From RGIG426 sp045598965 (GTDB taxonomy: Bacteria > Bacillota > Clostridia > Oscillospirales > Acutalibacteraceae), in assembly GCA_045598965.1 (NCBI GenBank), contig JAZRVH010000005.1:1-64000 (forward strand): a DNA stretch of 64,000 nt, in the 5' to 3' direction. This document shows, piece after piece, positions 25,512 to 33,303 of this stretch. The stretch's first letter is position 1; the number at the start of each line of letters is the position of its first letter. The position numbers were made by a program, and so were the translations under genes. The notes below the pieces were generated by a model, which was given only the letters and a program-made list of their open reading frames with translations, did no database searches and had not been told where the DNA came from.

Positions 25512-27163
25512 AAGATAATCGTTTGATTTCTTTTTTCGGCACGTCCTGCACTTTGACATATAAACACGTGCGTATCGCCGCCTTTTGCTATATGGGGTTG
25601 CCATTCCTCATTTTTTCGTTGACATGGCTGTCGATTTTGCCTGCCCTCGTCAGTGCGGCTGTAACACTGTTTATTTTGACAATGGTGATAAAACCCGATT
25701 TTTTGAAGAAAAAGGAAGCCCCTGCCGATATTGTGCTTAATCGTGACGCTGTGGAAGAAATTCGAATTCCGATTTTTGCGTTAGCGATTGTGCTGCTTTT
25801 GGCCGGCGTATGGGTTTGGTGGTCGGGCATCGGCGGCGGATTCTACCAGTCGGGCGATTTTCCTTATCGCAATGCGGTATTCCGTGATTTGCTTACTTAC
25901 AAATGGCCGGTAATCTATAACGGTGAAAAAGGAATGCTTGCCTACTATATCGGCTTTTGGCTTCCTGCCGCCATTATCGGCAAAACGGTCGGCTTGTTCT
26001 GTCACAATGCCGACGTCACCTGGAGTGTCGGCAACACCGCTTTGTATGTATGGACGCTTGCCGGCGTGTTGTTGGTACTTTTGATGTTGTATTTCAACGT
26101 GAAAGCCATTAACGCCAAAAAGGTGCTTGTTGCCACCTTCGTCTTTCTCTTTTTCAGCGGTATGGATATTATTGGCTGGCTTGCTGCCGGTACAGACGGT
26201 TTTTTTGACCGCATGGTAACGGAGAATATCCACATCGAGTGGTGGGCGAAAAAAATCAGTTTCCCGTCCGGCCATTTATTGCAGTTTAGCTCCTTTACCA
26301 CCCAACTCTTTTGGGTGTTTAACCAAGCGATTGTTACGTGGCTTGCCACGTTAACGCTGTTTCGTGAGCAAACCCCGCAAAACTTTGTGTTTATCGGAAT
26401 GATGTCCCTGTTTTGCGGTCCTATTCCGTTTTACGGCTTCTTTGTGCTGGCGTTGGTGTTGGGCGTTCTCTTCTTCTGGCGTGCACGCCGTCACCCGAAA
26501 TACACGATTTGCTCGTTTTTCTCGCCGTCTAATATTCTCGCCGTTGCGGGGATTTTCCCGGTTTGTTTTACCTATTTCACCGGCAACTCTGCCGCAACAT
26601 TAAAAAGCGGCTCAAAGTTGTTACGCTTTGTGCCTCGCTTGATTTTTAATTTGAACGGAAAAGCCGGTGCCGGTATTTCCAAAACAAGGCTGTTGTTATT
26701 TATTGCATTTTTGTTGTTGGAATTCTTGCTGATTGCGATGTTAATGTGGTGGCATAACCGCAAAGAGTTGCCGTTTTGGGCGTGTATTGGGATGCTTTGT
26801 GTTTTCCCGATGATTTTCACCGGGGCGGCGGCAGACTTTTGTATGCGTGCAACCATTCCGGCACTTGTCGTATTTTGTGTGTATGTCATTCGCTTTTTGT
26901 TTGAAAAAATCAACAGTCCACGCAAATCGTTAGACCGACTTTTATGTTTGCTCGTGGCGTTGTTTGTCCTCATCGGGTCAATAACGCCGGTTGTGGAGAT
27001 GTCACGTGGTATCTATAAAAGTGTAGAAGCGGGGCATCTTGTTACCTATAACGACACGTTTAAGTCGCTGGGAAGCGACGAAAAAGAGGCGGGAAGTATC
27101 AAAAACTTTACCGCTCAAAAATACGAGAATTCCAAATTCTATAAATACTTTGCCCGGCATTGA
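25508..27163 (+). CDS. Large polytopic membrane protein, GT-C-like
   Basis: A 551-residue protein with at least ten membrane helices and no match I can name. After the second helix pair a large loop holds GGGFYQSGDFPYRNAVFRDL, where an acidic residue near an aromatic cluster recalls the catalytic loop of GT-C glycosyltransferases. A later loop has ENIHIEWWAKKISFPSGHLLQFSSF. The GTG start overlaps the stop of the GT87-like gene (GTGA), so the two are translated together and probably work in one surface-glycan step. No other glycan genes are adjacent. Confidence 0.6.
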   Translation: MKDNRLISFFGTSCTLTYKHVRIAAFCYMGLPFLIFSLTWLSILPALVSAAVTLFILTMVIKPDFLKKKEAPADIVLNRDAVEEIRIPIFALAIVLLLAGVWVWWSGIGGGFYQSGDFPYRNAVFRDLLTYKWPVIYNGEKGMLAYYIGFWLPAAIIGKTVGLFCHNADVTWSVGNTALYVWTLAGVLLVLLMLYFNVKAINAKKVLVATFVFLFFSGMDIIGWLAAGTDGFFDRMVTENIHIEWWAKKISFPSGHLLQFSSFTTQLFWVFNQAIVTWLATLTLFREQTPQNFVFIGMMSLFCGPIPFYGFFVLALVLGVLFFWRARRHPKYTICSFFSPSNILAVAGIFPVCFTYFTGNSAATLKSGSKLLRFVPRLIFNLNGKAGAGISKTRLLLFIAFLLLEFLLIAMLMWWHNRKELPFWACIGMLCVFPMIFTGAAADFCMRATIPALVVFCVYVIRFLFEKINSPRKSLDRLLCLLVALFVLIGSITPVVEMSRGIYKSVEAGHLVTYNDTFKSLGSDEKEAGSIKNFTAQKYENSKFYKYFARH

Positions 27164-27185
27164 TGTCGCAAAAGGAGGGGAGTGT

Positions 27186-27716
27186 ATGGCACATCCCATC
27201 AAACATTTTCGCACGATTACCCGTCATCGCCATGCGGTTATTCGGCATTGTTTTAAGGCGGGAATCGGCTTTCAGGGGCTCTTTCACGATTTATCAAAAT
27301 ATACGCTGACGGAGTTTGTCCCCGGTGCTAAATATTACTTGGGAACCCGCAGTCCCAACGAGGAAGAACGGCGGCTGTTTGGGTTTTCCAAAGCGTGGCT
27401 TCATCATAAGGGCCGTAATCGCCATCACTTCGAATATTGGACAGATTATAACCCCAAAACCCGTACTATGTCGCCAGTGCCGATGCCGAGACGCTATGTG
27501 GTAGAGATGTTCTGTGACCGGGTGGCGGCAAGCAAGATTTATAAAGGCAAGGAATATACAAACGCTTCTGCCTACGAATATTTTTTGCCGGGAAAGGCGA
27601 CCCGTTTTATTCATCCCGAAACCTCCGACCAAATTGAGCATTTTCTAAAACTTCTGGCGGATGAGGGAGAGGATGCCGCTTTTTCGGCGGTGAAAGCGTG
27701 GCTTAAAGAAGAATAA
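27186..27716 (+). CDS. DUF5662 family protein
   Basis: A 176-residue soluble, histidine-rich protein. The stretch GLFHDLSKYTLTEF and later LHHKGRNRHHFEYW resemble metal-binding HD-type helices. Proteins of this kind are annotated as DUF5662 without known function. The start at 27186 has AAAGGAGGGGAG upstream; the open frame continues 49 codons into the preceding gene without a site. Placed 22 bp after the membrane protein gene and 32 bp before an MFS carrier. Confidence 0.7.
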   Translation: MAHPIKHFRTITRHRHAVIRHCFKAGIGFQGLFHDLSKYTLTEFVPGAKYYLGTRSPNEEERRLFGFSKAWLHHKGRNRHHFEYWTDYNPKTRTMSPVPMPRRYVVEMFCDRVAASKIYKGKEYTNASAYEYFLPGKATRFIHPETSDQIEHFLKLLADEGEDAAFSAVKAWLKEE

Positions 27717-27748
27717 CTACCCGTTTTCGTTACGAATGAGGAATTTGT

Positions 27749-28936
27749 ATGGAACATAAAAACTACGGAAAAACACTTCTTGCCGGCTATTTGGGCTCGG
27801 TAACCCAGGCCATTTCGGCGAACTTTTTGCCGCTACTTTATGTCACGTTCCAAACAGCCTACCGCTTTTCACTTACCCAAATTGCACTGATTTCCGCCGT
27901 GTTCTTTTTTGCCCAGTTGGTGGTGGACTATCTCTGTGCAAAAGTGGTGGACAGCATCGGCTACCGTCCCTGCGTGATAACGGCACAAGTTACCTCAGCA
28001 CTCGGCATCATAGGGCTGACCTTTTTGCCGGACGTGTTGCCGAATGCCTTTGTCGGAACGCTGCTTTGCGTCATTGTGTATGCCGTCGGAAGCGGACTTA
28101 TCGAGGTGTTAAGTAGTCCGATTATTGAAGCGTGCCCGTTCGAGAACAAAGAGGGGCACATGAGCTTGCTTCACTCGTTTTACTGTTGGGGATTTGCGGC
28201 GGTGGTGATATTTTCCACGCTTTTTTTCCACTTCTTCGGTATTGAAAACTGGCGAATTTTAGCCCTACTTTGGGCGATTATCCCGATATACAACATCTAT
28301 AACTTTGCCACGTGTCCTATTGAAACACTGGTGGACGAAGGGGAGAGTATACCCCCGAAAGACCTGCTTAAAAACAAGGTGTTTTGGCTCTTTATATTGT
28401 TAATGGTGGGGGCAGGTGCATCGGAAATATCGATGTCCCAGTGGGCATCCACCTTTGCGGAATCGGCACTCCACTTGTCAAAATCCACCGGCGATTTAAT
28501 TGGGCCGTGCGGCTTTGCGGTGTGTATGGGATTAAGCCGTGTGCTGTTTAGCAAATTCAGCGAGAAAATCAACCTCGTTACGTATATGACGGTGTCCGGT
28601 CTGATGGCGGTTGTCTGCTATCTTCTGGCGGGCTTTGCAAAATTGCCGCTTCTCGGTCTGCTCGGATGCACGGTGTGCGGCTTTGCGGTAGGCATTCTGT
28701 GGCCGGGTTCCATTAGTCTGTCGGCAGGTATTTTGCCAAAAGGCGGCACCGCCCTGTTTGCGTTTTTGGCACTCGCAGGTGATTTGGGCGGCTCGGTTGG
28801 ACCGATGCTCATCGGTGCCGTGTCTCAAGCCGCCGAAAACAATCTGCAAGTCGGCGTTGTTGCGGGCATGGCATTTCCGCTATTACTTCTCGTTTGCATA
28901 GGATTATTACGAAAATATCATAAAAGCGACAAATAA
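27749..28936 (+). CDS. MFS transporter
   Basis: A 395-residue major-facilitator carrier with about 12 membrane helices in two halves and a polar central loop (about 190-210, with PIETLVDEGESIPPKD). The loop between helices 2 and 3 reads AKVVDSIGYRP, matching the family motif A pattern. Substrate unknown; the sequence resembles sugar/proton symporter-like (fucose-permease-like) members more than drug exporters, but only loosely. The last gene before a bidirectional terminator. An AATGAGGAATTT site gives weak translation initiation. Confidence 0.82.
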   Translation: MEHKNYGKTLLAGYLGSVTQAISANFLPLLYVTFQTAYRFSLTQIALISAVFFFAQLVVDYLCAKVVDSIGYRPCVITAQVTSALGIIGLTFLPDVLPNAFVGTLLCVIVYAVGSGLIEVLSSPIIEACPFENKEGHMSLLHSFYCWGFAAVVIFSTLFFHFFGIENWRILALLWAIIPIYNIYNFATCPIETLVDEGESIPPKDLLKNKVFWLFILLMVGAGASEISMSQWASTFAESALHLSKSTGDLIGPCGFAVCMGLSRVLFSKFSEKINLVTYMTVSGLMAVVCYLLAGFAKLPLLGLLGCTVCGFAVGILWPGSISLSAGILPKGGTALFAFLALAGDLGGSVGPMLIGAVSQAAENNLQVGVVAGMAFPLLLLVCIGLLRKYHKSDK

Positions 28937-28952
28937 AACAACATAAAACGAA

Positions 28953-28993
28953 AAAAAGACTGACCGATTGTATCACAATCGGTCAGTCTTTTT
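28953..28993. terminator. Bidirectional terminator between the MFS gene and murC
   Basis: A perfect 19-bp stem, centred on GACTGACCGATTGT and ACAATCGGTCAGTC with a 3-nt loop, is flanked by A and T runs. It serves both converging transcripts. Confidence 0.92.
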
Positions 28994-29004
28994 ATGTTGA
29001 ATAA

Positions 29005-30372
29005 TCAGCCGGCGAGCATTTTGGCGATGAGACGAGCACACTTATACACATCGCCGCCGCCCATCGTGATGACTAAATCGCCCTCTTGTGCGGTTTCGAG
29101 TACGTAGTTGGCGACAGCGGGGAAGTCGGGAAGATAGATGCCGTTTTCCATTTTAGCGGTAATCTGGTCAGAGTGCACGTTCCATTCGTTGGTCTCACGG
29201 GAGCCTAAAATGTCGCTGACAATGGCGATATCCGCAATGGACAACGCTTTTGCAAAATCATCCAGATGGCGGGCAGTGCGAGAGAACGTAAAAGGCTGGA
29301 AAATTGCAATTACCCGTTTATACGGCATTGCCATTGCGGTTGTCAACGTAGCGGTGATTTCGGTAGGATGGTGGGCGTAATCGTCCGCAATGGTGATGCC
29401 GGAGAACGTGCCGAGGAATTCAAAACGACGTCCGGCACCTTGGAAATGTTTAATTCCGGAGGAAATTTGCACAGCGGAAAGCCCGTGAGCCTCGGCAGCG
29501 GCAAGAACCGATAAGGCGTTTTGAACATTATGCATTCCCGGCACGCCTAACTCAATGTCGGCAAAAAACGTTCCGTTGTGCCACGCTTCAAAAGTGGCAT
29601 ACGAGCCGTCATGGATTTTCACATTTTTTGCTGTCCAATCGCAGTCATCGGTCAAACCGAAAGAGATAAGCGGGGCGTTTTCAAGTCCCTCAACCGCCTT
29701 GCAGGAATTTTTGTCTGACTTGTTATAGATGATATAACCGGTGGCCTTTGAGGCAAAAGTATGGAACGATTTAATAACGTTTTCGAGATTGCCGAAATAA
29801 TCCAGGTGATCGGCATCCACATTTAAGATGATAGCGGTTTCGGGAGTCATTTCAAGGTAATGGTCCATAAACTCGCACGCTTCACACACCATAACATCAC
29901 CGGCACCGGATTTGCCAAAAGCATCAATCAACGGCAACCGTCCGCCGATAAACAAAGCGGGGTCGGTATCTGCCTCTAAAAATACCTGCGACAGCATCGA
30001 GGTGGTGGTGGTTTTTCCGTGTGTTCCTGCAACCGCAATGGTTTGCGGGTAGGTAGCGGTCAACTGACCAAGCAGTTTTGCACGCTCCAAAATCGGAATG
30101 TTTTGTTCACTGGCGGCCACCATTTCCGGGTTATCGGCGTGAACGGCGGCGGTATAAACAATCAAATCCGCACCGTTGATGTTTTCCGCCGTTTGGGGGA
30201 TTTTCACATCCACACCCAGTCGACGTAACCGGTCCACGTTGTCAGACTCACTGCGGTCAGAACCGGTAATGGTATATCCTTTTCCGTAGAGGATTTCGGC
30301 AAGAGGGCTCATTCCGCTTCCGCCGATTCCCACAAAGTGAATATGTTTGGCATCCTGAAATTGATAATCCAA
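29005..30372 (-). CDS. murC: UDP-N-acetylmuramate-L-alanine ligase
   Basis: Adds L-alanine to UDP-MurNAc, the first step of the peptidoglycan stem peptide. The 455 residues begin with the UDP-binding HFVGIGGSGMSPLAEIL, then show the Mur ligase ATP site AGTHGKTTTTSML, LNVDADHLDYFGN and DDYAHHPTEITATL in the C-terminal domain. The start codon appears to be TTG at 30372, with GAGGTGG about 8 bp upstream. It is divergent from spoIIE. A TATAAT at 30414-30409 on the minus strand is a possible -10, without a good -35. Confidence 0.96.
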   Translation of the reverse strand: MDYQFQDAKHIHFVGIGGSGMSPLAEILYGKGYTITGSDRSESDNVDRLRRLGVDVKIPQTAENINGADLIVYTAAVHADNPEMVAASEQNIPILERAKLLGQLTATYPQTIAVAGTHGKTTTTSMLSQVFLEADTDPALFIGGRLPLIDAFGKSGAGDVMVCEACEFMDHYLEMTPETAIILNVDADHLDYFGNLENVIKSFHTFASKATGYIIYNKSDKNSCKAVEGLENAPLISFGLTDDCDWTAKNVKIHDGSYATFEAWHNGTFFADIELGVPGMHNVQNALSVLAAAEAHGLSAVQISSGIKHFQGAGRRFEFLGTFSGITIADDYAHHPTEITATLTTAMAMPYKRVIAIFQPFTFSRTARHLDDFAKALSIADIAIVSDILGSRETNEWNVHSDQITAKMENGIYLPDFPAVANYVLETAQEGDLVITMGGGDVYKCARLIAKMLAG

Positions 30373-30580
30373 GACTTGTCCACCTCAACTTTCGTATTTC
30401 CGCTTACTATTATAAGACAAAACTGCAAAAAAGAAAACCTTTTTTTGTGCTTTTTTTCGTTTTTTTCAAAATCTCCCTGTTTTTTCTCGAAAACGAGAAA
30501 ATCGGACATCTTAGACGACCTTGTTTCGACCGAAAAATCACGCATAACCCTCTATACTTATCTTCAAGAATATAGGGAAG

Positions 30581-32923
30581 GTGAGGACGTTGAAAGAAAA
30601 AACAGCTTTGGGCGAGAGAGAATTGCCTACGATGGAAACAAGGGAGGGAACCTGGCGAAAAACCGGGTTGATTGTCAGCGGTGCGTTGCTCGGTCTGTTA
30701 TGTGGCGGAAGCACCGTTTATGGGGACGTTGCCCCTTTTGCTGTCGGTGTAGCGGCGGCGTTTTCCGGAAGTGGGGCACTGCTGGTCTATGCAGCGTGTG
30801 CGGTGGGATATTTGTTCGGTCAATCCTCCGACGTGGTGCTTCGCTATCTCTCCGCTATTGCCGCTGTTGGCGGTCTTAGGTGGTTATTATCCGGCTTTCC
30901 GTTTTCCGAGGACCGACGGTTGCCGCCGGCATTGGCGTTTACCGCCACGCTCGGCACAGGGCTTGCTATCGAAGCCGCATCGGGATATACGTTTTATCGG
31001 GTGTGGATTTTAATATGCGAATCGCTGTTGGCGGCAGGCTTTTGTACCTTTGTTCAAATCGGGCTAAACGCCTTATGGTCACCTCGAGAGCGGGCAACCA
31101 CCTTGTCCGAACAAGCGGCAGTCGTGGTAATGCCGGCGGTGGTTTTAATGGCGTTGACGCCGCTTGAGGTGGGCAGTATTTCCTTTGGCCGCATCCTCTC
31201 CATTTGGCTCATTTTGCTGTGTGCCCATACCGGCAAAGAGAACGGCGGCACGATTGCCGGAATAACGCTTGGAGTTGCGGCGGCATTTTCCATGCCGGAA
31301 CGGCCGTTTACGGCGGTGGCGTTTGCGTTTGGCGGATTGCTTGCCGGAATGTTTTCCCGCTACGGTAAGCTTGCGTGTGCCGGAACGTTTTTTGCGGCAT
31401 TTTGTGTGCTGTTGTTAGGCGAGGGGGAGGGTATTGCTCTTTTAACCGGCATATACGAAACGATTACCGCTACCGTGTTCTTTTTAATTCTTCCACCAAA
31501 AGCGGAACGGGTGCTCAACGGCTTTTTTAACAAAGCGGAGGAAAAGCCGGCAGTAGAGGGGTTGCGGCGTTCAGTGGTGTTGCGGTTAAACGTTGCCTCA
31601 AAAGCGATGGACGAAGTAGCGGGAACGGTTGATCTGGTTTCAAAAAAACTGGCAGGCGTTAGTGCTCCGGACCTTGGAAGCGTGTATTACGGGGTTTCCG
31701 ATACCGTGTGTTCCACGTGTGCCATGCGTCTAAACTGTTGGGAAAAGGACTTAAATGACACGATGGATAGCTTTAATCATCTTACCCCCATTTTACGGGA
31801 GGAGGGAAAGGTGGTACGCCGTGATTTTGGCGGAATACTTAAAACACGCTGTCGACGGTTGGATGAAGTGGCTTACGAAATCAATCGAGGATACGGCGAC
31901 CATTGTTTGCGTGAGGGAGCGTTTCGTCGGTTATCCGAAATTCGATCCGTGGTAACCGACCAGTTTTCCGGAATGGCGGAACTGCTCGGAGAGTTTTCCC
32001 GGGATTTCAAGAATACCGACCGAGTAGATGTGGATGCCGCCGCACGGGTGCGGGCGGTTTGCGAGGAATACAATATGGATGTTCACGAAACGCTATGTAC
32101 CATCGGTCGGGGAAATCGGATGCAAGTGGAAATAGTGGCGGTGGATATGGCAGCGAAAATTCGCCGAAAAGAATGGCTGTCTCGCATCGGAGATGCTTGC
32201 GGACGTGAATTTGCTCCGCCGGTGGTTTCCCGAGTGGGAGCTCTTGCCAAAATAACGATAACCGAACAGCCCCGCTATCGAATTCAAGTGGGAACGGCAC
32301 AACTTTGTGCCGGAGGAGAACGCTTGTGCGGTGATGCTTTTGAACTGTTTCGTGACAGTGGCGGACGCTTTTTTTCGGTGTTATCCGACGGAATGGGAAG
32401 CGGCGGACGTGCCGCTGTTGACGGAGCCATGGCGGCAGGGCTTTGTGCCCGTTTGTTGAAAGCCGGTTTCGGGGAGGATAGCGTTCTTCGTATGGTCAAT
32501 TCGGCACTGATGGTGAAATCGGGTGACGAAAGTCTTGCCACGTTGGATGTCCTGTCTGTGGACTTGTTTTCAGGAAAAATGCGGTCGCTCAAAGCCGGAG
32601 CCGCCACGTCACTGCTGCTCAGTCACGGCCGAGTGTCACGCTTGGAACGCTCATCGCTTCCCATAGGGATTTTGCGGGATATTCGGTTTGAAAAACAACA
32701 GGATACCCTGACAGCCGGCGACGTAGTTTTGCTGGTTTCCGACGGTGTCTATGCGAGCGGAATCGGATGGGTTGAACAGACGCTGAAATCGTTTGAGCCC
32801 GCCAAAATGTCGTTACAATCGCTGGCGGAGGAAATCGCCAGCACCGCCCGTCGCTTGCAAAAAGACGGGCATTCGGACGATGTGACCGTGGTAGCATTGC
32901 GAGTGGAAAAAGCAGAGCTATAA
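30581..32923 (+). CDS. spoIIE: Stage II sporulation protein E, PP2C-type phosphatase
   Basis: Membrane serine phosphatase that dephosphorylates SpoIIAA to activate sigma-F in the forespore. About ten N-terminal helices (residues 25-310) are followed by a regulatory region (about 310-560, with CSTCAMRLNCW) and the PP2C domain. Metal-site motifs are VLSDGMGSGGRAA (near 600) and VVLLVSDGVYASGI, ending GHSDDVTVVALRV. The 780 residues are close to Bacillus length. The start may be GTG 30581 or TTG 30590; AGGGAAGGTGAGG covers both options. Possible Spo0A-box-like sites lie upstream. Confidence 0.95.
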   Translation: MRTLKEKTALGERELPTMETREGTWRKTGLIVSGALLGLLCGGSTVYGDVAPFAVGVAAAFSGSGALLVYAACAVGYLFGQSSDVVLRYLSAIAAVGGLRWLLSGFPFSEDRRLPPALAFTATLGTGLAIEAASGYTFYRVWILICESLLAAGFCTFVQIGLNALWSPRERATTLSEQAAVVVMPAVVLMALTPLEVGSISFGRILSIWLILLCAHTGKENGGTIAGITLGVAAAFSMPERPFTAVAFAFGGLLAGMFSRYGKLACAGTFFAAFCVLLLGEGEGIALLTGIYETITATVFFLILPPKAERVLNGFFNKAEEKPAVEGLRRSVVLRLNVASKAMDEVAGTVDLVSKKLAGVSAPDLGSVYYGVSDTVCSTCAMRLNCWEKDLNDTMDSFNHLTPILREEGKVVRRDFGGILKTRCRRLDEVAYEINRGYGDHCLREGAFRRLSEIRSVVTDQFSGMAELLGEFSRDFKNTDRVDVDAAARVRAVCEEYNMDVHETLCTIGRGNRMQVEIVAVDMAAKIRRKEWLSRIGDACGREFAPPVVSRVGALAKITITEQPRYRIQVGTAQLCAGGERLCGDAFELFRDSGGRFFSVLSDGMGSGGRAAVDGAMAAGLCARLLKAGFGEDSVLRMVNSALMVKSGDESLATLDVLSVDLFSGKMRSLKAGAATSLLLSHGRVSRLERSSLPIGILRDIRFEKQQDTLTAGDVVLLVSDGVYASGIGWVEQTLKSFEPAKMSLQSLAEEIASTARRLQKDGHSDDVTVVALRVEKAEL

Positions 32924-32937
32924 CGAGTAAAACAAGC

Positions 32938-32969
32938 AAAAAGCCGGTAGCTTTGCTACCGGCTTTTTT
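32938..32969. terminator. Bidirectional terminator between spoIIE and ireB
   Basis: AAAGCCGGTAGC and GCTACCGGCTTT pair around a TTT loop, with flanking A and T runs. Confidence 0.9.
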
Positions 32970-32981
32970 AGATTTAGCTGA

Positions 32982-33227
32982 TTAGTTGTTGAGATACGAT
33001 TTAACCAAAATTCGCAACAGCTCGTCACGGTCGATTTTACGCACAAGGTTGCGGGCATTGTTGTGGGTTGTGATATAGGTCGGATCCTCAGAAAGGATGT
33101 AGCCGACGATTTGGTTAATGGGGTTATAGCCCTTCTCACGCAGTGCATCGTACACGGTGGTGAGCACTTCTTTCATTTCATGTTCTTTGTCGTCGTGCAA
33201 CGAAAAAGTTTGGGTTCTGTCTAACAT
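32982..33227 (-). CDS. ireB: IreB / UPF0297 family regulatory phosphoprotein
   Basis: An 81-residue protein of the UPF0297 family. In Enterococcus IreB is a substrate of the Ser/Thr kinase IreK and affects cephalosporin tolerance. The family core, from TVYDALREKGYNPINQIVGY to LSEDPTYITTHNNARNLVRK, is fully conserved, and the N-terminal Thr residues in LDRTQTFSL (the phosphorylation region) are present. The start at 33227 has GGGAGGT upstream. The usual partners ruvX/yrrK and alaS are not adjacent here. Confidence 0.93.
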   Translation of the reverse strand: MLDRTQTFSLHDDKEHEMKEVLTTVYDALREKGYNPINQIVGYILSEDPTYITTHNNARNLVRKIDRDELLRILVKSYLNN

Positions 33228-33259
33228 AATTCTACCTCCCATACGTTGGTTACAGACCT

Positions 33260-33288
33260 ATTATATCGCAATTATCCTGAAAGTGCAA
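33260..33288 (-). promoter_or_regulatory. Promoter of ireB
   Basis: On the minus strand TTGCAC (33288-33283) and TATAAT (33265-33260) are 17 bp apart. It lies just after the pheT stop, so ireB has its own transcription start. Confidence 0.82.
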
Positions 33289-33303
33289 GAGAAATTTGTA
33301 AAT

